A stretch of DNA of 64,000 bases, taken from assembly GCA_017437755.1 (NCBI GenBank), contig JAFRXI010000010.1:1-64000 (forward strand), read 5' to 3'. Source of the stretch: Bacteroidales bacterium. GTDB taxonomy: Bacteria > Bacteroidota > Bacteroidia > Bacteroidales > UBA932. Below, one piece after another: positions 15,753-25,396 of this stretch. Each line of letters opens with the position of its first letter. The stretch's first letter is position 1. A program made the position numbers and the translations under genes. The notes under the pieces were generated by a model. The model did not search any database. It was not told the DNA's origin and was given only the letters and a program-made list of their open reading frames with translations.

Positions 15753-17108
15753 ATGTCAAACAACATCCATTTGAAAAGAGGGCTGGACATTCCCATCAAG
15801 GGTGCCGCAGCCCGTATCGTATCGAAGAGGATTGTTCCTGACCTGGTGGCCGTGAAGCCCGGCGATTTCAAGGGCCTGGTCCCCAGGCTGCTTGTAAGGG
15901 AAGGCGACAGGGTCCTTGCAGGTTCCCCTGTCATGGCCGACAAGCAGAATCCCGACTTCCTGCTCACCTCTCCGGTCAGCGGAACGGTAAGCCAGGTGGT
16001 CAGGGGTGACAAGAGGAAGCTCCTTGCGGTTCTGGTCAAGGCCGACGGAATCCAGGAATATGTGGATTTCGGCATCCGCAGCGCAGCCACCTGCACCCGT
16101 GACGAGGTAAAGGACATCCTTCTCAGGAGCGGTCTATGGGGCGCTATCGTGCAAAGGCCCTACGGCGTAATGGCCGACCCCGGGATAATGCCCAAGGCCG
16201 TCTTCGTGTCGGCATTCAGCACCGCCCCCCTCTCCCCGGACTATGAATTCACCCTGTCGGACCAGGCGGCATACGTGCAGGAAGGACTTACCGCCCTTTC
16301 CCGCCTTACTGAAGGTGGCGTACACCTGGCCCTTTCCGAGTCCAACTATTCCAGGACCCCGTTCCACAAGATGGAGGGGGTCATCCAGCATGTGGTAAGC
16401 GGTCCGCACCCGGCAGGAAACGTGGGCGTCCAGATCAGCCACGTCTCCCCCATCCGTAAGGGCGAGACGGTATGGACGGTTTCCCTCATGATGGCGGCAG
16501 CCATAGGAAAGCTGTTCTCCACCGGCAAGCTGGACCTCCGCAGGAAGATTGCCGTGACGGGGCCCGCCGCCGTGGATCCGGCTTATATCGAGGCACTTCC
16601 CGGCACACCCGCCAGCGAGGTGGCAGCTGCTTTCGGGGGGGACGACACCACCCGCATCATCGGCGGTGACGTCCTTACCGGAAAGATTCTGGGGAGCGAC
16701 GGCTGGACCGGCTTCTTCGACGACCAGGTCACCCTTATCAAGGAAGGGACCCACAGGGAGGTGCTCGGCTGGGCAAAGCCCTTCAGGCCCAAGGTACACA
16801 GTACTTCCTGGTGCTACTTCTCCTGGCTCACCCCGTCCAAGAAATACGACATGGATACAAACCTCCACGGCGGCCCCCGCGCCTTTGTGGAGACCAAGTG
16901 TTTCGAGGATGTCACCCCCATGGACATATTCCCCATCTACCTCATCAAGGCCTGCCTTGCCGGCGACATAGAGAAGATGGAGAAATTCGGCATCTATGAG
17001 GTCCTTCCGGAAGACCTCGCCCTCTGCGATTACGTGGATCCGTCAAAGAACGACATCCAGGACATTATCGGCAAGGGTATCGACCTCATGATCAAAGAAA
17101 TGGCATAA
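15753..17108 (+). CDS. nqrA: Na+-translocating NADH:quinone reductase subunit A
   Basis: First gene of a complete six-gene nqr operon. The 451-residue protein is the soluble cytosolic-face subunit. It has the Rnf/Nqr N-terminal barrel-sandwich block (GLDIPIKGAA, VREGDRVLAGSPVM, TSPVSGTVSQVVRGDKRKLL) and the central FAVSPIR-like region HVSPIRKGETVWTV. The complex oxidises NADH, reduces quinone and pumps Na+ across the inner membrane. It has no transmembrane helix, as expected. nqrB follows after 3 bp. Confidence 0.96.
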   Translation: MSNNIHLKRGLDIPIKGAAARIVSKRIVPDLVAVKPGDFKGLVPRLLVREGDRVLAGSPVMADKQNPDFLLTSPVSGTVSQVVRGDKRKLLAVLVKADGIQEYVDFGIRSAATCTRDEVKDILLRSGLWGAIVQRPYGVMADPGIMPKAVFVSAFSTAPLSPDYEFTLSDQAAYVQEGLTALSRLTEGGVHLALSESNYSRTPFHKMEGVIQHVVSGPHPAGNVGVQISHVSPIRKGETVWTVSLMMAAAIGKLFSTGKLDLRRKIAVTGPAAVDPAYIEALPGTPASEVAAAFGGDDTTRIIGGDVLTGKILGSDGWTGFFDDQVTLIKEGTHREVLGWAKPFRPKVHSTSWCYFSWLTPSKKYDMDTNLHGGPRAFVETKCFEDVTPMDIFPIYLIKACLAGDIEKMEKFGIYEVLPEDLALCDYVDPSKNDIQDIIGKGIDLMIKEMA

Positions 17109-17111
17109 GCT

Positions 17112-18257
17112 ATGGCAGACGAAAAGAAACCTGGCCTTTTTGAAAAAGGCGGCAAGCTGTATTGGCTTCATTCTTCAATCGACGCATTCGATACATTCCT
17201 GCGCGTTCCCGGCACCGTTACCACCAAGGGCGCACACGTACGCGACGGCATAGACCTCAAGAGGGTGATGATCATGGTGGTCATAGCCCTTGTTCCCGCG
17301 GCTCTGTTCGGAATGTGGAACGTCGGATATCAGACCTCTGTCACTTATGGCCTCGGCTGGGGATTCTGGCAGATGTTCTGGTACGGTCTCCTCAGGATGC
17401 TCCCCCTGTTCGTGGTGTCCTACGTGATCGGCCTCGCCATCGAGTTCGGCTCATCCCAGATCCGGGGCGAGGAAGTGAACGAAGGCTACCTCGTCACCGG
17501 CTTCCTCATCCCGCTTATCGTACCCGTCGACGTTCCCCTATGGATGCTGGCCCTGGCAGTGGCATTCTCGGTGATCTTCGTCAAGGAAGTGTTCGGCGGA
17601 ACCGGAATGAACATCTGGAACCCCGCCCTCGTGGCAAGGGCATTCCTGTTCTTCTCCTACCCGTCGTCCATGTCGGGATCGTCGGTCTGGGTCTCAAAGA
17701 CCTGGGTTCCGGCCCTCAAGGGCGTCGACGCCGTCTCCGCAGCCACTCCCCTGGCAATAGCCCAGGAAGGCGGGGTATCGGCCCTGAACAGCCAGTATTC
17801 CTTCATGGACATGTTCTGGGGCTTTATCCCCGGGTCCACCGGTGAGACCAGCGTAATCGCCATTCTGATTGGCGCCCTGATACTCGTATGGACCGGCGTA
17901 GCATCCTGGAAGATAATGGTTTCCTCCATCGCCGGAGGTCTGCTGGTCGGTTGGCTCGGACAGATCGGCGGAGCCACCGACATCCCCTGTTACTACCAGA
18001 TAGTGATGGGCGGTTTCCTGTTCGGCACCGTGTTCATGGCCACCGACCCAGTAACCTCCGCCCAGACCGAAACCGGCAAGTGGATCTACGGCCTGCTGGT
18101 GGGCGCCCTCGCCGTAACGGTGAGGCTGTTCAACCCGGGATATGCCGAGGGCATGATGCTTTCCATCCTGCTCATGAATACCTTCGCCCCGCTCATCGAC
18201 CACTGCGTGGTCTCCAGGGCGATATCCAGGAGGGACAAGAAATTGAAAACCGCTTGA
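17112..18257 (+). CDS. nqrB: Na+-NQR subunit B (covalent FMN, Na+ channel)
   Basis: This 381-residue integral membrane subunit has about ten hydrophobic segments. The flavinylation site is DAVSAATPLA, in which the Thr takes FMN by phosphoester link. Other family blocks are GGTGMNIWNPALVARAFLFF and FLFGTVFMATDPVTSA. It forms the membrane core with NqrD and NqrE and carries the Na+ path. FMN attachment needs the ApbE flavin transferase, which is not in this window. Confidence 0.96.
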   Translation: MADEKKPGLFEKGGKLYWLHSSIDAFDTFLRVPGTVTTKGAHVRDGIDLKRVMIMVVIALVPAALFGMWNVGYQTSVTYGLGWGFWQMFWYGLLRMLPLFVVSYVIGLAIEFGSSQIRGEEVNEGYLVTGFLIPLIVPVDVPLWMLALAVAFSVIFVKEVFGGTGMNIWNPALVARAFLFFSYPSSMSGSSVWVSKTWVPALKGVDAVSAATPLAIAQEGGVSALNSQYSFMDMFWGFIPGSTGETSVIAILIGALILVWTGVASWKIMVSSIAGGLLVGWLGQIGGATDIPCYYQIVMGGFLFGTVFMATDPVTSAQTETGKWIYGLLVGALAVTVRLFNPGYAEGMMLSILLMNTFAPLIDHCVVSRAISRRDKKLKTA

Positions 18258-18269
18258 AACGCACGTGCC

Positions 18270-19097
18270 ATGAATACCAACAGTAACATATATACAGTAA
18301 TTTACACCACTATTATCGTAGTGGTCGTGGCAGCGCTTCTCTCATTCGTCTCCCAGTCCCTCAAGGGAAAGCAGGAGGCCAACGAGAAGGCGGATACCAT
18401 CTCCCAGATGATGACCGCTGCCGGATTCGGTACCAAGCCGGAGTTCCAGAAGATAGGCAACGCCGCCGTCCTGGAGCGCTATGCGGAGGAAATCGAGTCG
18501 GCCTACACCGTCGACATCGAGGGCAACAAGGTCAGCGACCTTCCCCTCGACAAGGTTTACAGCCCGTCGGAGTTGAAAAAGCAGAACTACAACATCAAGG
18601 GTGCTGGCGACGCCGAACTTCCCGTTTTCGAGTTCAAGAACGGCATAACCGTAGTACCCATCTACGGAGCCGGCCTGTGGGGGCCCGTCTGGGGCTATAT
18701 AGCTTTCAACAAGCCGGAAGGCGGAGTCATATCCATCAAGGGTGCATATTTCGACCACGAGAGCGAGACCGCCGGGCTTGGCGCCAGGATCAAGGACGAC
18801 CCCGCCTTCCAGGGCGAGTTCGCAGGCGAGATGCCTGAATTCGGATCGTCAAACGTTTTCGACATTGTCAAGGGCGGGTCTCCCAAGAATGACGACGGTT
18901 CCGAACTCCTTGACAACAAGATCGACGCAATCACCGGAGCCACAATGACTTCGCAGGGCCTGGAAGCGGCAATCGACACCTGGCTGGGGGCATATTCAAA
19001 GCATTTCCAGGCCGGAATGGCGATTGTGACCATTCTTGAAAGCCTGGAGGACCAAGCCTCCGTCGAGACTGAAGAAACCAAAAAGGAGGAGGAATAA
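18270..19097 (+). CDS. nqrC: Na+-NQR subunit C (covalent FMN)
   Basis: The 275-residue protein has one N-terminal membrane helix (residues about 6-26: YTVIYTTIIVVVVAALLSFV) and a periplasmic FMN-binding domain. The flavinylation motif is DAITGATMTSQG, with the acceptor Thr in the GAT triplet. The C-terminus ends in a Glu/Lys-rich tail (VETEETKKEEE), a small oddity of this protein. It is spaced 12 bp from nqrB and 3 bp from nqrD, within the operon. Confidence 0.95.
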   Translation: MNTNSNIYTVIYTTIIVVVVAALLSFVSQSLKGKQEANEKADTISQMMTAAGFGTKPEFQKIGNAAVLERYAEEIESAYTVDIEGNKVSDLPLDKVYSPSELKKQNYNIKGAGDAELPVFEFKNGITVVPIYGAGLWGPVWGYIAFNKPEGGVISIKGAYFDHESETAGLGARIKDDPAFQGEFAGEMPEFGSSNVFDIVKGGSPKNDDGSELLDNKIDAITGATMTSQGLEAAIDTWLGAYSKHFQAGMAIVTILESLEDQASVETEETKKEEE

Positions 19098-19100
19098 GCC

Positions 19101-19715
19101 ATGAATGCAAAACTCAAAGAAACCCTTCTGAACCCCATTTTCAAGGGCAACCCGATTACCGTACTGGTGCTGGGCATCTGCTCGTCGCTTGCAGTTACGG
19201 TAACACTCAAGGGCGCCCTGGTGATGGCCCTTTCGGTCATCGTGGTTACGGGAATATCCAGCCTGATCCTCTCCCTGCTCCGGAACACCATTCCCAGCCG
19301 TGTAAGGATCATCGTCCAGCTGGTGGTTGTGGCCATGATGGTCATCCTGGTGGACCAGGTGCTCAAGTCGTTCGAGGCGACCTACGCCATCGACAAGCAG
19401 CTCTCGGTCTACATCGGGCTCATCATAACCAACTGCATAGTCATGGGACGCATCGAGGCCTTTGCCCTAGGCAACAAGCCGCTGCCCAGCTTCCTTGACG
19501 GCGTGGCCAACGGGGCCGGCTACGGACTCATCCTCATAATCGTAGCTTTCTTCCGTGAGCTGCTCGGCAGCGGAACGCTCTTCGGCTTTGACATCCTCAA
19601 CCGCTTTGGATACGTAAGCAACAACCTGGTGATCCTTCCGCCGTTCGCCCTCATCCTCCTGGGATGCATTATCTGGGTGCAGCGGTCGATCCAGAAAGAC
19701 CTTCAGGAAAAATAA
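19101..19715 (+). CDS. nqrD: Na+-NQR subunit D
   Basis: This 204-residue membrane protein has about six helices. It carries the paired Cys positions of the NqrD/RnfE family, GICSSLAVT near residue 30 and ITNCIVMGRIEAFA near residue 113, which with NqrE hold the intramembrane iron centre. The motif GNKPLPSFLDGVANGAGYG is also conserved. The GGAGGAATAAGCC before the ATG is a Shine-Dalgarno-like stretch within the operon. Confidence 0.96.
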   Translation: MNAKLKETLLNPIFKGNPITVLVLGICSSLAVTVTLKGALVMALSVIVVTGISSLILSLLRNTIPSRVRIIVQLVVVAMMVILVDQVLKSFEATYAIDKQLSVYIGLIITNCIVMGRIEAFALGNKPLPSFLDGVANGAGYGLILIIVAFFRELLGSGTLFGFDILNRFGYVSNNLVILPPFALILLGCIIWVQRSIQKDLQEK

Positions 19716-19733
19716 CATCAACACACCGGAATC

Positions 19734-20348
19734 ATGGAATATCTGAACCTGTTCGTAAAGTCAATTTTCGTTGACAATATGATTTTTGCATACTTCCTGG
19801 GAATGTGCTCGTTCCTGGCGGTATCCAAAAATGTCAAGACAGCTGCCGGTCTGGGTGTCGCTGTTATTTTCGTGCTGCTTGTGACCCTCCCCATCAACTA
19901 CCTGCTCAACAGGTACGTCCTGCAGCCCGGAGCACTTTCCTGGCTCGGGGAGCGGTTCGCCTCCGTGGACCTCAGTTTCCTCAGCTTCATCATCTTCATC
20001 GCCGTCATAGCCGCAATCGTCCAGATAGTGGAAATGGTGGTGGAGAAGTTCTCCCCTTCCCTGTACTCTTCCCTGGGAATCTTCCTTCCGCTGATTGCCG
20101 TGAACTGCGCCATACTCGGCGGCAGCCTCTTCATGCAGCAGAAGGACTTTGCAGGCGTGGGTGAATCGCTGGTCTATGCGCTCGGTTCCGGAATCGGCTG
20201 GTTCCTGGCCATAGTCTCGCTTGCAGCCATACGCGAGAAGATGTCATACAGCAATGTTCCTCCGGCACTCAAGGGCCTGGGCATCACTTTCATAACCGTC
20301 GGACTCATGGGCATGGCGTTCATGACGTTCATGGGAATATCACTTTAG
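19734..20348 (+). CDS. nqrE: Na+-NQR subunit E
   Basis: The 204-residue membrane subunit is homologous to NqrD in inverted topology. It has the conserved [16 protein letters not shown] near residue 22 and [14 protein letters not shown] near residue 123, with the iron-ligand Cys residues. [12 protein letters not shown] and [21 protein letters not shown] are also typical. It lies 18 bp after nqrD and 15 bp before nqrF. Confidence 0.96.
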   Translation: MEYLNLFVKSIFVDNMIFAYFLGMCSFLAVSKNVKTAAGLGVAVIFVLLVTLPINYLLNRYVLQPGALSWLGERFASVDLSFLSFIIFIAVIAAIVQIVEMVVEKFSPSLYSSLGIFLPLIAVNCAILGGSLFMQQKDFAGVGESLVYALGSGIGWFLAIVSLAAIREKMSYSNVPPALKGLGITFITVGLMGMAFMTFMGISL

Positions 20349-20363
20349 AAGGAGGAAAGGAAT

Positions 20364-21638
20364 ATGGTTTCAACTATCATTTCTGCAATCTGCGTCATCG
20401 TAATAGTGACGCTCATACTGGTGGCCCTGCTCCTTTGGATCAAGGCCAGGCTCACTCCTTCTGGGTCCGTAAGGATCGGGATCAACCAGGGGGCCAAGGA
20501 ACTTGAGGTCACCCCTGGCGACAACCTCATGAACACCCTTGCCTCGCAGGGTATCTTCCTGCCTTCCGCATGCGGCGGAAAGGCCAACTGCGGCCAGTGC
20601 AAGGTACAGGTTACCGACGGCGGAGGCACCATCCTCCCCACCGAGACCGGATTCTTCCAGCGCAGGCAGATCAAGGAGGGCTGGAGGCTCGCCTGCCAGG
20701 TAAAGGTCAAGGACAACCTCCAGATCGCCGTTCCCGAAAGCGCCCTCAGCGTCAAGAAACTGGAATGCGAGGTCATCTCCAACAAGAACGTGGCCACCTT
20801 CATCAAGGAGTTCACCGTAAGGCTGCCGGAAGGGGAACACATCGATTTCAAGTCCGGAGAGTACATCCAGATCGACATTCCCGAGTATGAGGCCGACTTC
20901 TCCGACATGGACGTGGATCCCGTATACATGGGCGACTGGGAGAAATACGGCATCACCTCGCTGAAGTTCAGGAACACAGTCCCTACCATCAGAGCCTACT
21001 CCATGGCTTCATATCCTGCCGAGAAGGACGTCATCAAGCTCAACGTGAGGATCGCGACTCCCCCGTTCGACAAGACTCAGCCCCGCGGCGTGTTCAAGTT
21101 CGTCCCCGGAGTGCCTCCGGGAATAGCCTCGACCTATGTCTTCTCCAGGAAGCCAGGCGACAAAGTGATGATAAGCGGCCCTTACGGAGAATTCCTGCTT
21201 CCCAAGGACGACCCTGACAGCCAGGAATACATTTTCGTGGGCGGCGGCGCCGGAATGGCTCCGCTCCGCAGCCACATCATGCACCTGTTCAAGACTCTAA
21301 AGACCCGTCGCCAAGTGCACTTCTTCTACGGCGCCAGGGCCCTCGTGGAGGCCTTCTACCTGGAGGACTTTGCGGAAATCGAGAAGGAATTCCCCAATTT
21401 CCACTACCACCTGGCCCTCGACCGTCCCGATCCCGCAGCCGATGCCGCCGGAGTCAAATACACCGCCGGATTCGTGCACAATGTGATGAACGAGACCTAC
21501 CTGAAGGATCACGAGGCACCGGAAGACATAAAGTACTTCATGTGCGGTCCTCCCATGATGACAAAGTGCGTGAACGAACTGCTGGACTCGCTCGGAGTTG
21601 CTCCGGAGAGCATTTTCTACGATAACTTCGGCGCTTAG
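20364..21638 (+). CDS. nqrF: Na+-NQR subunit F (NADH dehydrogenase, 2Fe-2S/FAD)
   Basis: The 424-residue electron-entry subunit has an N-terminal membrane helix (VSTIISAICVIVIVTLILVALLLW region). A plant-type 2Fe-2S domain follows, with Cys in SACGGKANCGQCKV and a fourth Cys in RLACQVKV. Then come the FAD domain with RAYSMASYP and the NADH domain with GGGAGMAPLRSH and FMCGPPMMTK. It oxidises NADH and passes electrons to NqrC and NqrB. A strong GGAGG lies before the ATG. Its stop is 1 bp from the stop of the convergent DUF47 gene. Confidence 0.97.
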   Translation: MVSTIISAICVIVIVTLILVALLLWIKARLTPSGSVRIGINQGAKELEVTPGDNLMNTLASQGIFLPSACGGKANCGQCKVQVTDGGGTILPTETGFFQRRQIKEGWRLACQVKVKDNLQIAVPESALSVKKLECEVISNKNVATFIKEFTVRLPEGEHIDFKSGEYIQIDIPEYEADFSDMDVDPVYMGDWEKYGITSLKFRNTVPTIRAYSMASYPAEKDVIKLNVRIATPPFDKTQPRGVFKFVPGVPPGIASTYVFSRKPGDKVMISGPYGEFLLPKDDPDSQEYIFVGGGAGMAPLRSHIMHLFKTLKTRRQVHFFYGARALVEAFYLEDFAEIEKEFPNFHYHLALDRPDPAADAAGVKYTAGFVHNVMNETYLKDHEAPEDIKYFMCGPPMMTKCVNELLDSLGVAPESIFYDNFGA

Positions 21639-21639
21639 C

Positions 21640-22296
21640 CTATTCGTGCAAATACTTGAGCAGGAGCTTCCTGACATTATCGGCCACCCTCTTCTCAGAG
21701 TCGGTGGCCTTTTCAAACAGTTCCGCCAGGTTCTTGTACTTGGTCATCTCGCGGAAGTCCTCCTCGTTGGTGAAGATATAGCCAACATATTCCTCATATA
21801 CGTCGTCGGCGGCATGTTCCAGTTCAGTCACCCGGTCACAGAGAAGCCGGATGGCGGTATGGCGGCGACGGATGTCCCATAGCTGGGGAAGCATCTCCCG
21901 GATGACCTTGGCCTCGGAAAGGATAAGCTGCACCAGTTCCTGCAACTGCTGGTCAAGCTTCAGGGGATGATATATCATGATTGCCTTGGATGCGTCCTTT
22001 ATCACGTCCAGGCAATCGTCCATCGACATAGCTATCGTCTGAAGGTCCAGTCTGCTCAGATACCCCATGAGCCGCCCCTGAAGCTGTTCATGGAACTCGG
22101 TAAGGAGGGCATCCCCCTGCACTTCACAAGTCTTGATTTCCTTGTGAAGGGTCTTCCAGCGGGCAGGGTCGGTGGTCTCAAGCATCTTTACCAGCACTTC
22201 CGATCCCTGGCACAGGAAGGCAGCCTGCTGTGAAAAAATGGGTACAAGGTTTCTCCTGCGGGAGAACAACCGACGGATTTTAACGTTCAGAGCCAT
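21640..22296 (-). CDS. DUF47 / PhoU-like family protein
   Basis: The 218-residue all-helical protein matches the DUF47 family, distant relatives of PhoU (SQQAAFLCQGSEVLVKMLE, ETCEVQGDALLTEFHEQL-like block, TIAMSMDDCLDVIKDASKAI, VTELEHAADDVYEEYV). Members usually bind metals with Glu/Asp clusters and are encoded next to a Pit-type phosphate transporter, whose activity they are thought to tune. No pit gene lies here: the left neighbour is nqrF, ending 1 bp away on the other strand, and the right neighbour is a divergent fimbrial gene. The function is therefore inferred from family only. Confidence 0.85.
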   Translation of the reverse strand: MALNVKIRRLFSRRRNLVPIFSQQAAFLCQGSEVLVKMLETTDPARWKTLHKEIKTCEVQGDALLTEFHEQLQGRLMGYLSRLDLQTIAMSMDDCLDVIKDASKAIMIYHPLKLDQQLQELVQLILSEAKVIREMLPQLWDIRRRHTAIRLLCDRVTELEHAADDVYEEYVGYIFTNEEDFREMTKYKNLAELFEKATDSEKRVADNVRKLLLKYLHE

Positions 22297-22398
22297 AAAA
22301 CAAATCTTTAAGCCGCATTAAAAAACACATCAATTACATAAGGAACGCACAATTCCGGCAAGAAACATAAACTTTTGCCATGCGTTTCCTTCAACCGC

Positions 22399-22429
22399 AT
22401 TGAAATGACCTCAGTCCGGGATAACTTTG
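22399..22429 (+). promoter_or_regulatory. Promoter of the fimbrial lipoprotein pair
   Basis: ATTG (22399-22402), a 19-bp spacer and TAACTTTG (22422-22429) fit the Bacteroidota promoter. The start site would be near 22436, which rules out the upstream ATG at 22375 and favours ATG 22450. Confidence 0.65.
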
Positions 22430-22449
22430 CAATGGAACAAACTCGGGCT

Positions 22450-23508
22450 ATGGAACTTCACATGCATACTGCATCCAAATCCAGGTCGGCGGCAGGCCGG
22501 AAAAATCTTGCTTATCTTCTATCTATCACCCGTTACGGGCGCCGCACCTCTGCGGCAATCTTGCTTTCAATCACCAGTCCGGTCTGCCTGCCCGCCTGTA
22601 CGGAGAAGGGCATCCCTCCGGCGACGGAACCTGAATGTGAGACGCAAATATATATACAGAAAATTGAAAAAGCAACCTCAGGGGCCCTGGACCTGTTTTT
22701 TTTCAATGACGACAATCTCATGAGACTGGATTCCTACCAGAGGATTCCCCTCCCCGGCAACGGGAAAATAACAGGAGCGTCGGGGAGCGGAAGGAAGATA
22801 GCCGCAGGGGTGATGAACCTCAAGGGCGATATCTGGTCATGGAGCGACATCTGCTCCCTGCCCGGCCTGACCGGGAGAACCGCATCCCTCATGGATGAAG
22901 ATCCGTCGCTCCCCGTCTGTTCGGGACTCTCCACAATACTCTCCGGAGTGCCATGCCGGATGGACATGTCCCCTCTGATGGCCAGAATCAGCGTTCACTC
23001 AATATGTTGCGACTTCAGCATGAGGCCCTACAAGGGGCAGGAACTGGAAGACGTATCAATATACCTGATCAACGTAAACTCGGAATGCAGCATCTTCCCG
23101 GAGGAAAAGGTCAGTCCGTCGTCATGGATCAACCTGTCCATGTACGATGCGTCCCAGGCGTCCGGCATGGCCCATCCGGAAATGGTATACAGGAAACTGG
23201 GCTCGGGCGTAGGCGCCCAAACCGTATTTCCGGAGGTCACCCTCCGCAGCTACCCGAACGGAAACGACTCGGACGGATTCGGAAGCCCCATGACCAGGCT
23301 CGTCATAGAAGGGAAGCTCATGGGAATAACCTACTATTATCCCATAAACCTTCCTGCCCTCGGGAAGGGTGAGCACAGGTCATTCGACATATCCATAACC
23401 AGGACGGGGACTGCCGATCCCGACATCGCCGCTGACATATGGACGTCGGACGAGGGAATGGTCCCAAAACCATGGGACATACATGACAACACCGTAGTGA
23501 ACTTCTGA
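22450..23508 (+). CDS. FimB/Mfa2-like fimbrial lipoprotein
   Basis: Start taken at 22450 because a promoter with TAACTTTG ends at 22429; an ATG at 22462 is also possible. The 352-residue product has a lipobox LPAC about 52 residues in, preceded by the hydrophobic TSAAILLSITSPVCLPAC, an unusually long pre-lipobox region. The body has LDLFFFNDDNLMRLDSYQRI, typical of the first beta-sandwich of FimB/Mfa2-type anchors ('..YVFD..G'), and a second strand-rich domain with GSPMTRLVIEGKLMGITYYYPINLP. Such proteins anchor and cap surface fimbriae. The next gene, another lipoprotein, starts 1 bp after the stop, so they form a pair. Confidence 0.6.
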   Translation: MELHMHTASKSRSAAGRKNLAYLLSITRYGRRTSAAILLSITSPVCLPACTEKGIPPATEPECETQIYIQKIEKATSGALDLFFFNDDNLMRLDSYQRIPLPGNGKITGASGSGRKIAAGVMNLKGDIWSWSDICSLPGLTGRTASLMDEDPSLPVCSGLSTILSGVPCRMDMSPLMARISVHSICCDFSMRPYKGQELEDVSIYLINVNSECSIFPEEKVSPSSWINLSMYDASQASGMAHPEMVYRKLGSGVGAQTVFPEVTLRSYPNGNDSDGFGSPMTRLVIEGKLMGITYYYPINLPALGKGEHRSFDISITRTGTADPDIAADIWTSDEGMVPKPWDIHDNTVVNF

Positions 23509-23509
23509 C

Positions 23510-25396
23510 ATGGCATCATTCCCAAAAGCGATCCTTCCCTTGCTGCTCCTGCTTGCCGCATGTACGCGGGAGAGTCTGCCGTTCCCCGGTGAGACCCTGG
23601 AATGCAGCATCAGGCTGATTCCTCCGCAAGCGGTCCAAACCCGCTCAAAAGATCCAGACGAAGACAGGATACACGACATCAACCTCCTGATTTTCAACTC
23701 AAAGGGAGTTCTGGAAGAAAAATCGTACGTAAGGGTATCAGCATCGGGATACCAGCTGCGGAAGCGATTCATAAAAGGATGCAGCTACTCCATATACGCC
23801 TGTGCCAACCTGGGCTACTCCATCCGGGCGGGTTCCATGGAAGAGCTCCTATCGGAACGCTACCACATGGTCTATCCCGATGAATACCCATACGGGATGC
23901 CCATGGGAGGCCGCCTGGAAGGCCATGTCATCGACGGTTCATTCATCAACATACAGTTGGAAAGGTTTATGGCCCGTATAACATTAAGTATCGACAGGTC
24001 AGCCCTCGACGAGGGGATTGGGATCAAAGTGGCAAGCGCGGAGATCGGGGGCTGTCCCTGCTCGGTCAAGCTGTTCGGGAGCAGCGGCCCGATGTCGGAG
24101 AATGACGTTTTCTCCAGGGGCTTTTTCAAGGACGGCATGCAGGCTGACCCTCTGAACATATCGGACAAGGAATCCGTCAGCGGGGAGGTCAGCCTGTACA
24201 TGCTTGAAAACATGCAGGGGGATGCACAGGGTCCGCTACGCTCATACATAGAACTGAAAATGGAATACAACTCACCCCGGTGGAAGAGCCGTCCGGGGGA
24301 ATACCTGGTCTACCGCTTCCACCTTGGCGAAGGGCCCCGGAATTATGACATACGGCGGAATTCCAGCTACCGCTTTACCGTAAAACCCTCAGGTTCAGGA
24401 CTTGAGGGCACAGGGTGGAGCGTAGACAAGGATGGACTTGAAGTGAGTCCGGAAGCAATGAGGTTCAACCTTCTCCCTGCATCCTACAACGAATGCATGC
24501 CCGGCGATTCTTTCCGGTTCAGGTGCGAAGTCTTTCCGGAAGATACCCCTGTCACCTTCGACGGCGAATGGCTGCAGGATGAGAGCCACCTCTACGACTA
24601 CTCGCTCCATCCCGACGGCAAGGGAATCACCCTTTTCACCAAAAAGCGGGGAACCGCAATGCTGTACATCCAGGCCGGCGCCCCGGTAAACAGGGACACC
24701 ATAGCCATACTGGTAATCGATCCTACCGTAATAATCGGAGGGAAAGGGCTACAGATAGCGGGCGGTGAAGGTTCCGCCCCGGGCCACGAGGTCTTCGGGA
24801 GTGCCCTCAAAAACCACCCTGCCGCCTTCATCCCCGGCATCGGGTCCAAGTTCGATTATCCAGTCCGCGGCCCTGATGACATCCAGGTTGTGCTCCACCA
24901 CCACGATAGAGTGTCCTTTGGAAAGAAGGACGTCAAATGCTCCCAGCAACTTGCGGACGTCATGGAAATGAAGCCCGGTGGTCGGTTCGTCAAAAATGAA
25001 CAGGATCCTGTCCCTGCGGGCCCTGTCGCCGTCGCCCAGGGAAAGGAAATAGGCCAGCTTGATCCTCTGGCTCTCGCCTCCGGAAAGGGTGCTGCTGGGC
25101 TGTCCCAGCTTGATATAGGAAAGGCCCACGTCCACCAGCGGCTGAAGCCTCCTCGCTATTTCCCTGGAAAGTTCCTCGGTTCCCTCGCCGAAGAAGGCGA
25201 TGGCCTCCTCCACGCTCATTCCGAGGATATCGTCGATGTTCTTGCCGCGATACTTGACTTCCAGGATTTCGGGCTTGAAACGCTTTCCTCCGCAAGCCTC
25301 GCATACCATAGTGACGTCGGCCATGAACTGCATCCCGATCCTCACGAATCCGTCGCCCTGGCACTCGGGACAGCGCCCCCCTTCCTGGTTGAATGA
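23510..25396 (+). CDS. DUF4906-like fimbrial lipoprotein with an antisense-derived tail
   Basis: The protein begins MASFPKAILPLLLLLAAC, a clear SPII signal with Cys 18. Residues to about 413 look genuine: DINLLIFNSKGVLEEKSYVR, then FTVKPSG and an Ig-like domain ending DTIAILVIDP. From about 24749 on, the frame lies fully on the complement of the uvrA 3' end and stays open another 648 bp to 25396; those roughly 215 residues have the low-complexity look of an antisense translation. The gene has thus probably lost its natural stop or C-terminal domain. The protein that is really made could be 628 residues or shorter if the mRNA ends earlier. It is partner to the FimB-like gene 1 bp upstream. Confidence 0.55.
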   Translation: MASFPKAILPLLLLLAACTRESLPFPGETLECSIRLIPPQAVQTRSKDPDEDRIHDINLLIFNSKGVLEEKSYVRVSASGYQLRKRFIKGCSYSIYACANLGYSIRAGSMEELLSERYHMVYPDEYPYGMPMGGRLEGHVIDGSFINIQLERFMARITLSIDRSALDEGIGIKVASAEIGGCPCSVKLFGSSGPMSENDVFSRGFFKDGMQADPLNISDKESVSGEVSLYMLENMQGDAQGPLRSYIELKMEYNSPRWKSRPGEYLVYRFHLGEGPRNYDIRRNSSYRFTVKPSGSGLEGTGWSVDKDGLEVSPEAMRFNLLPASYNECMPGDSFRFRCEVFPEDTPVTFDGEWLQDESHLYDYSLHPDGKGITLFTKKRGTAMLYIQAGAPVNRDTIAILVIDPTVIIGGKGLQIAGGEGSAPGHEVFGSALKNHPAAFIPGIGSKFDYPVRGPDDIQVVLHHHDRVSFGKKDVKCSQQLADVMEMKPGGRFVKNEQDPVPAGPVAVAQGKEIGQLDPLALASGKGAAGLSQLDIGKAHVHQRLKPPRYFPGKFLGSLAEEGDGLLHAHSEDIVDVLAAILDFQDFGLETLSSASLAYHSDVGHELHPDPHESVALALGTAPPFLVE

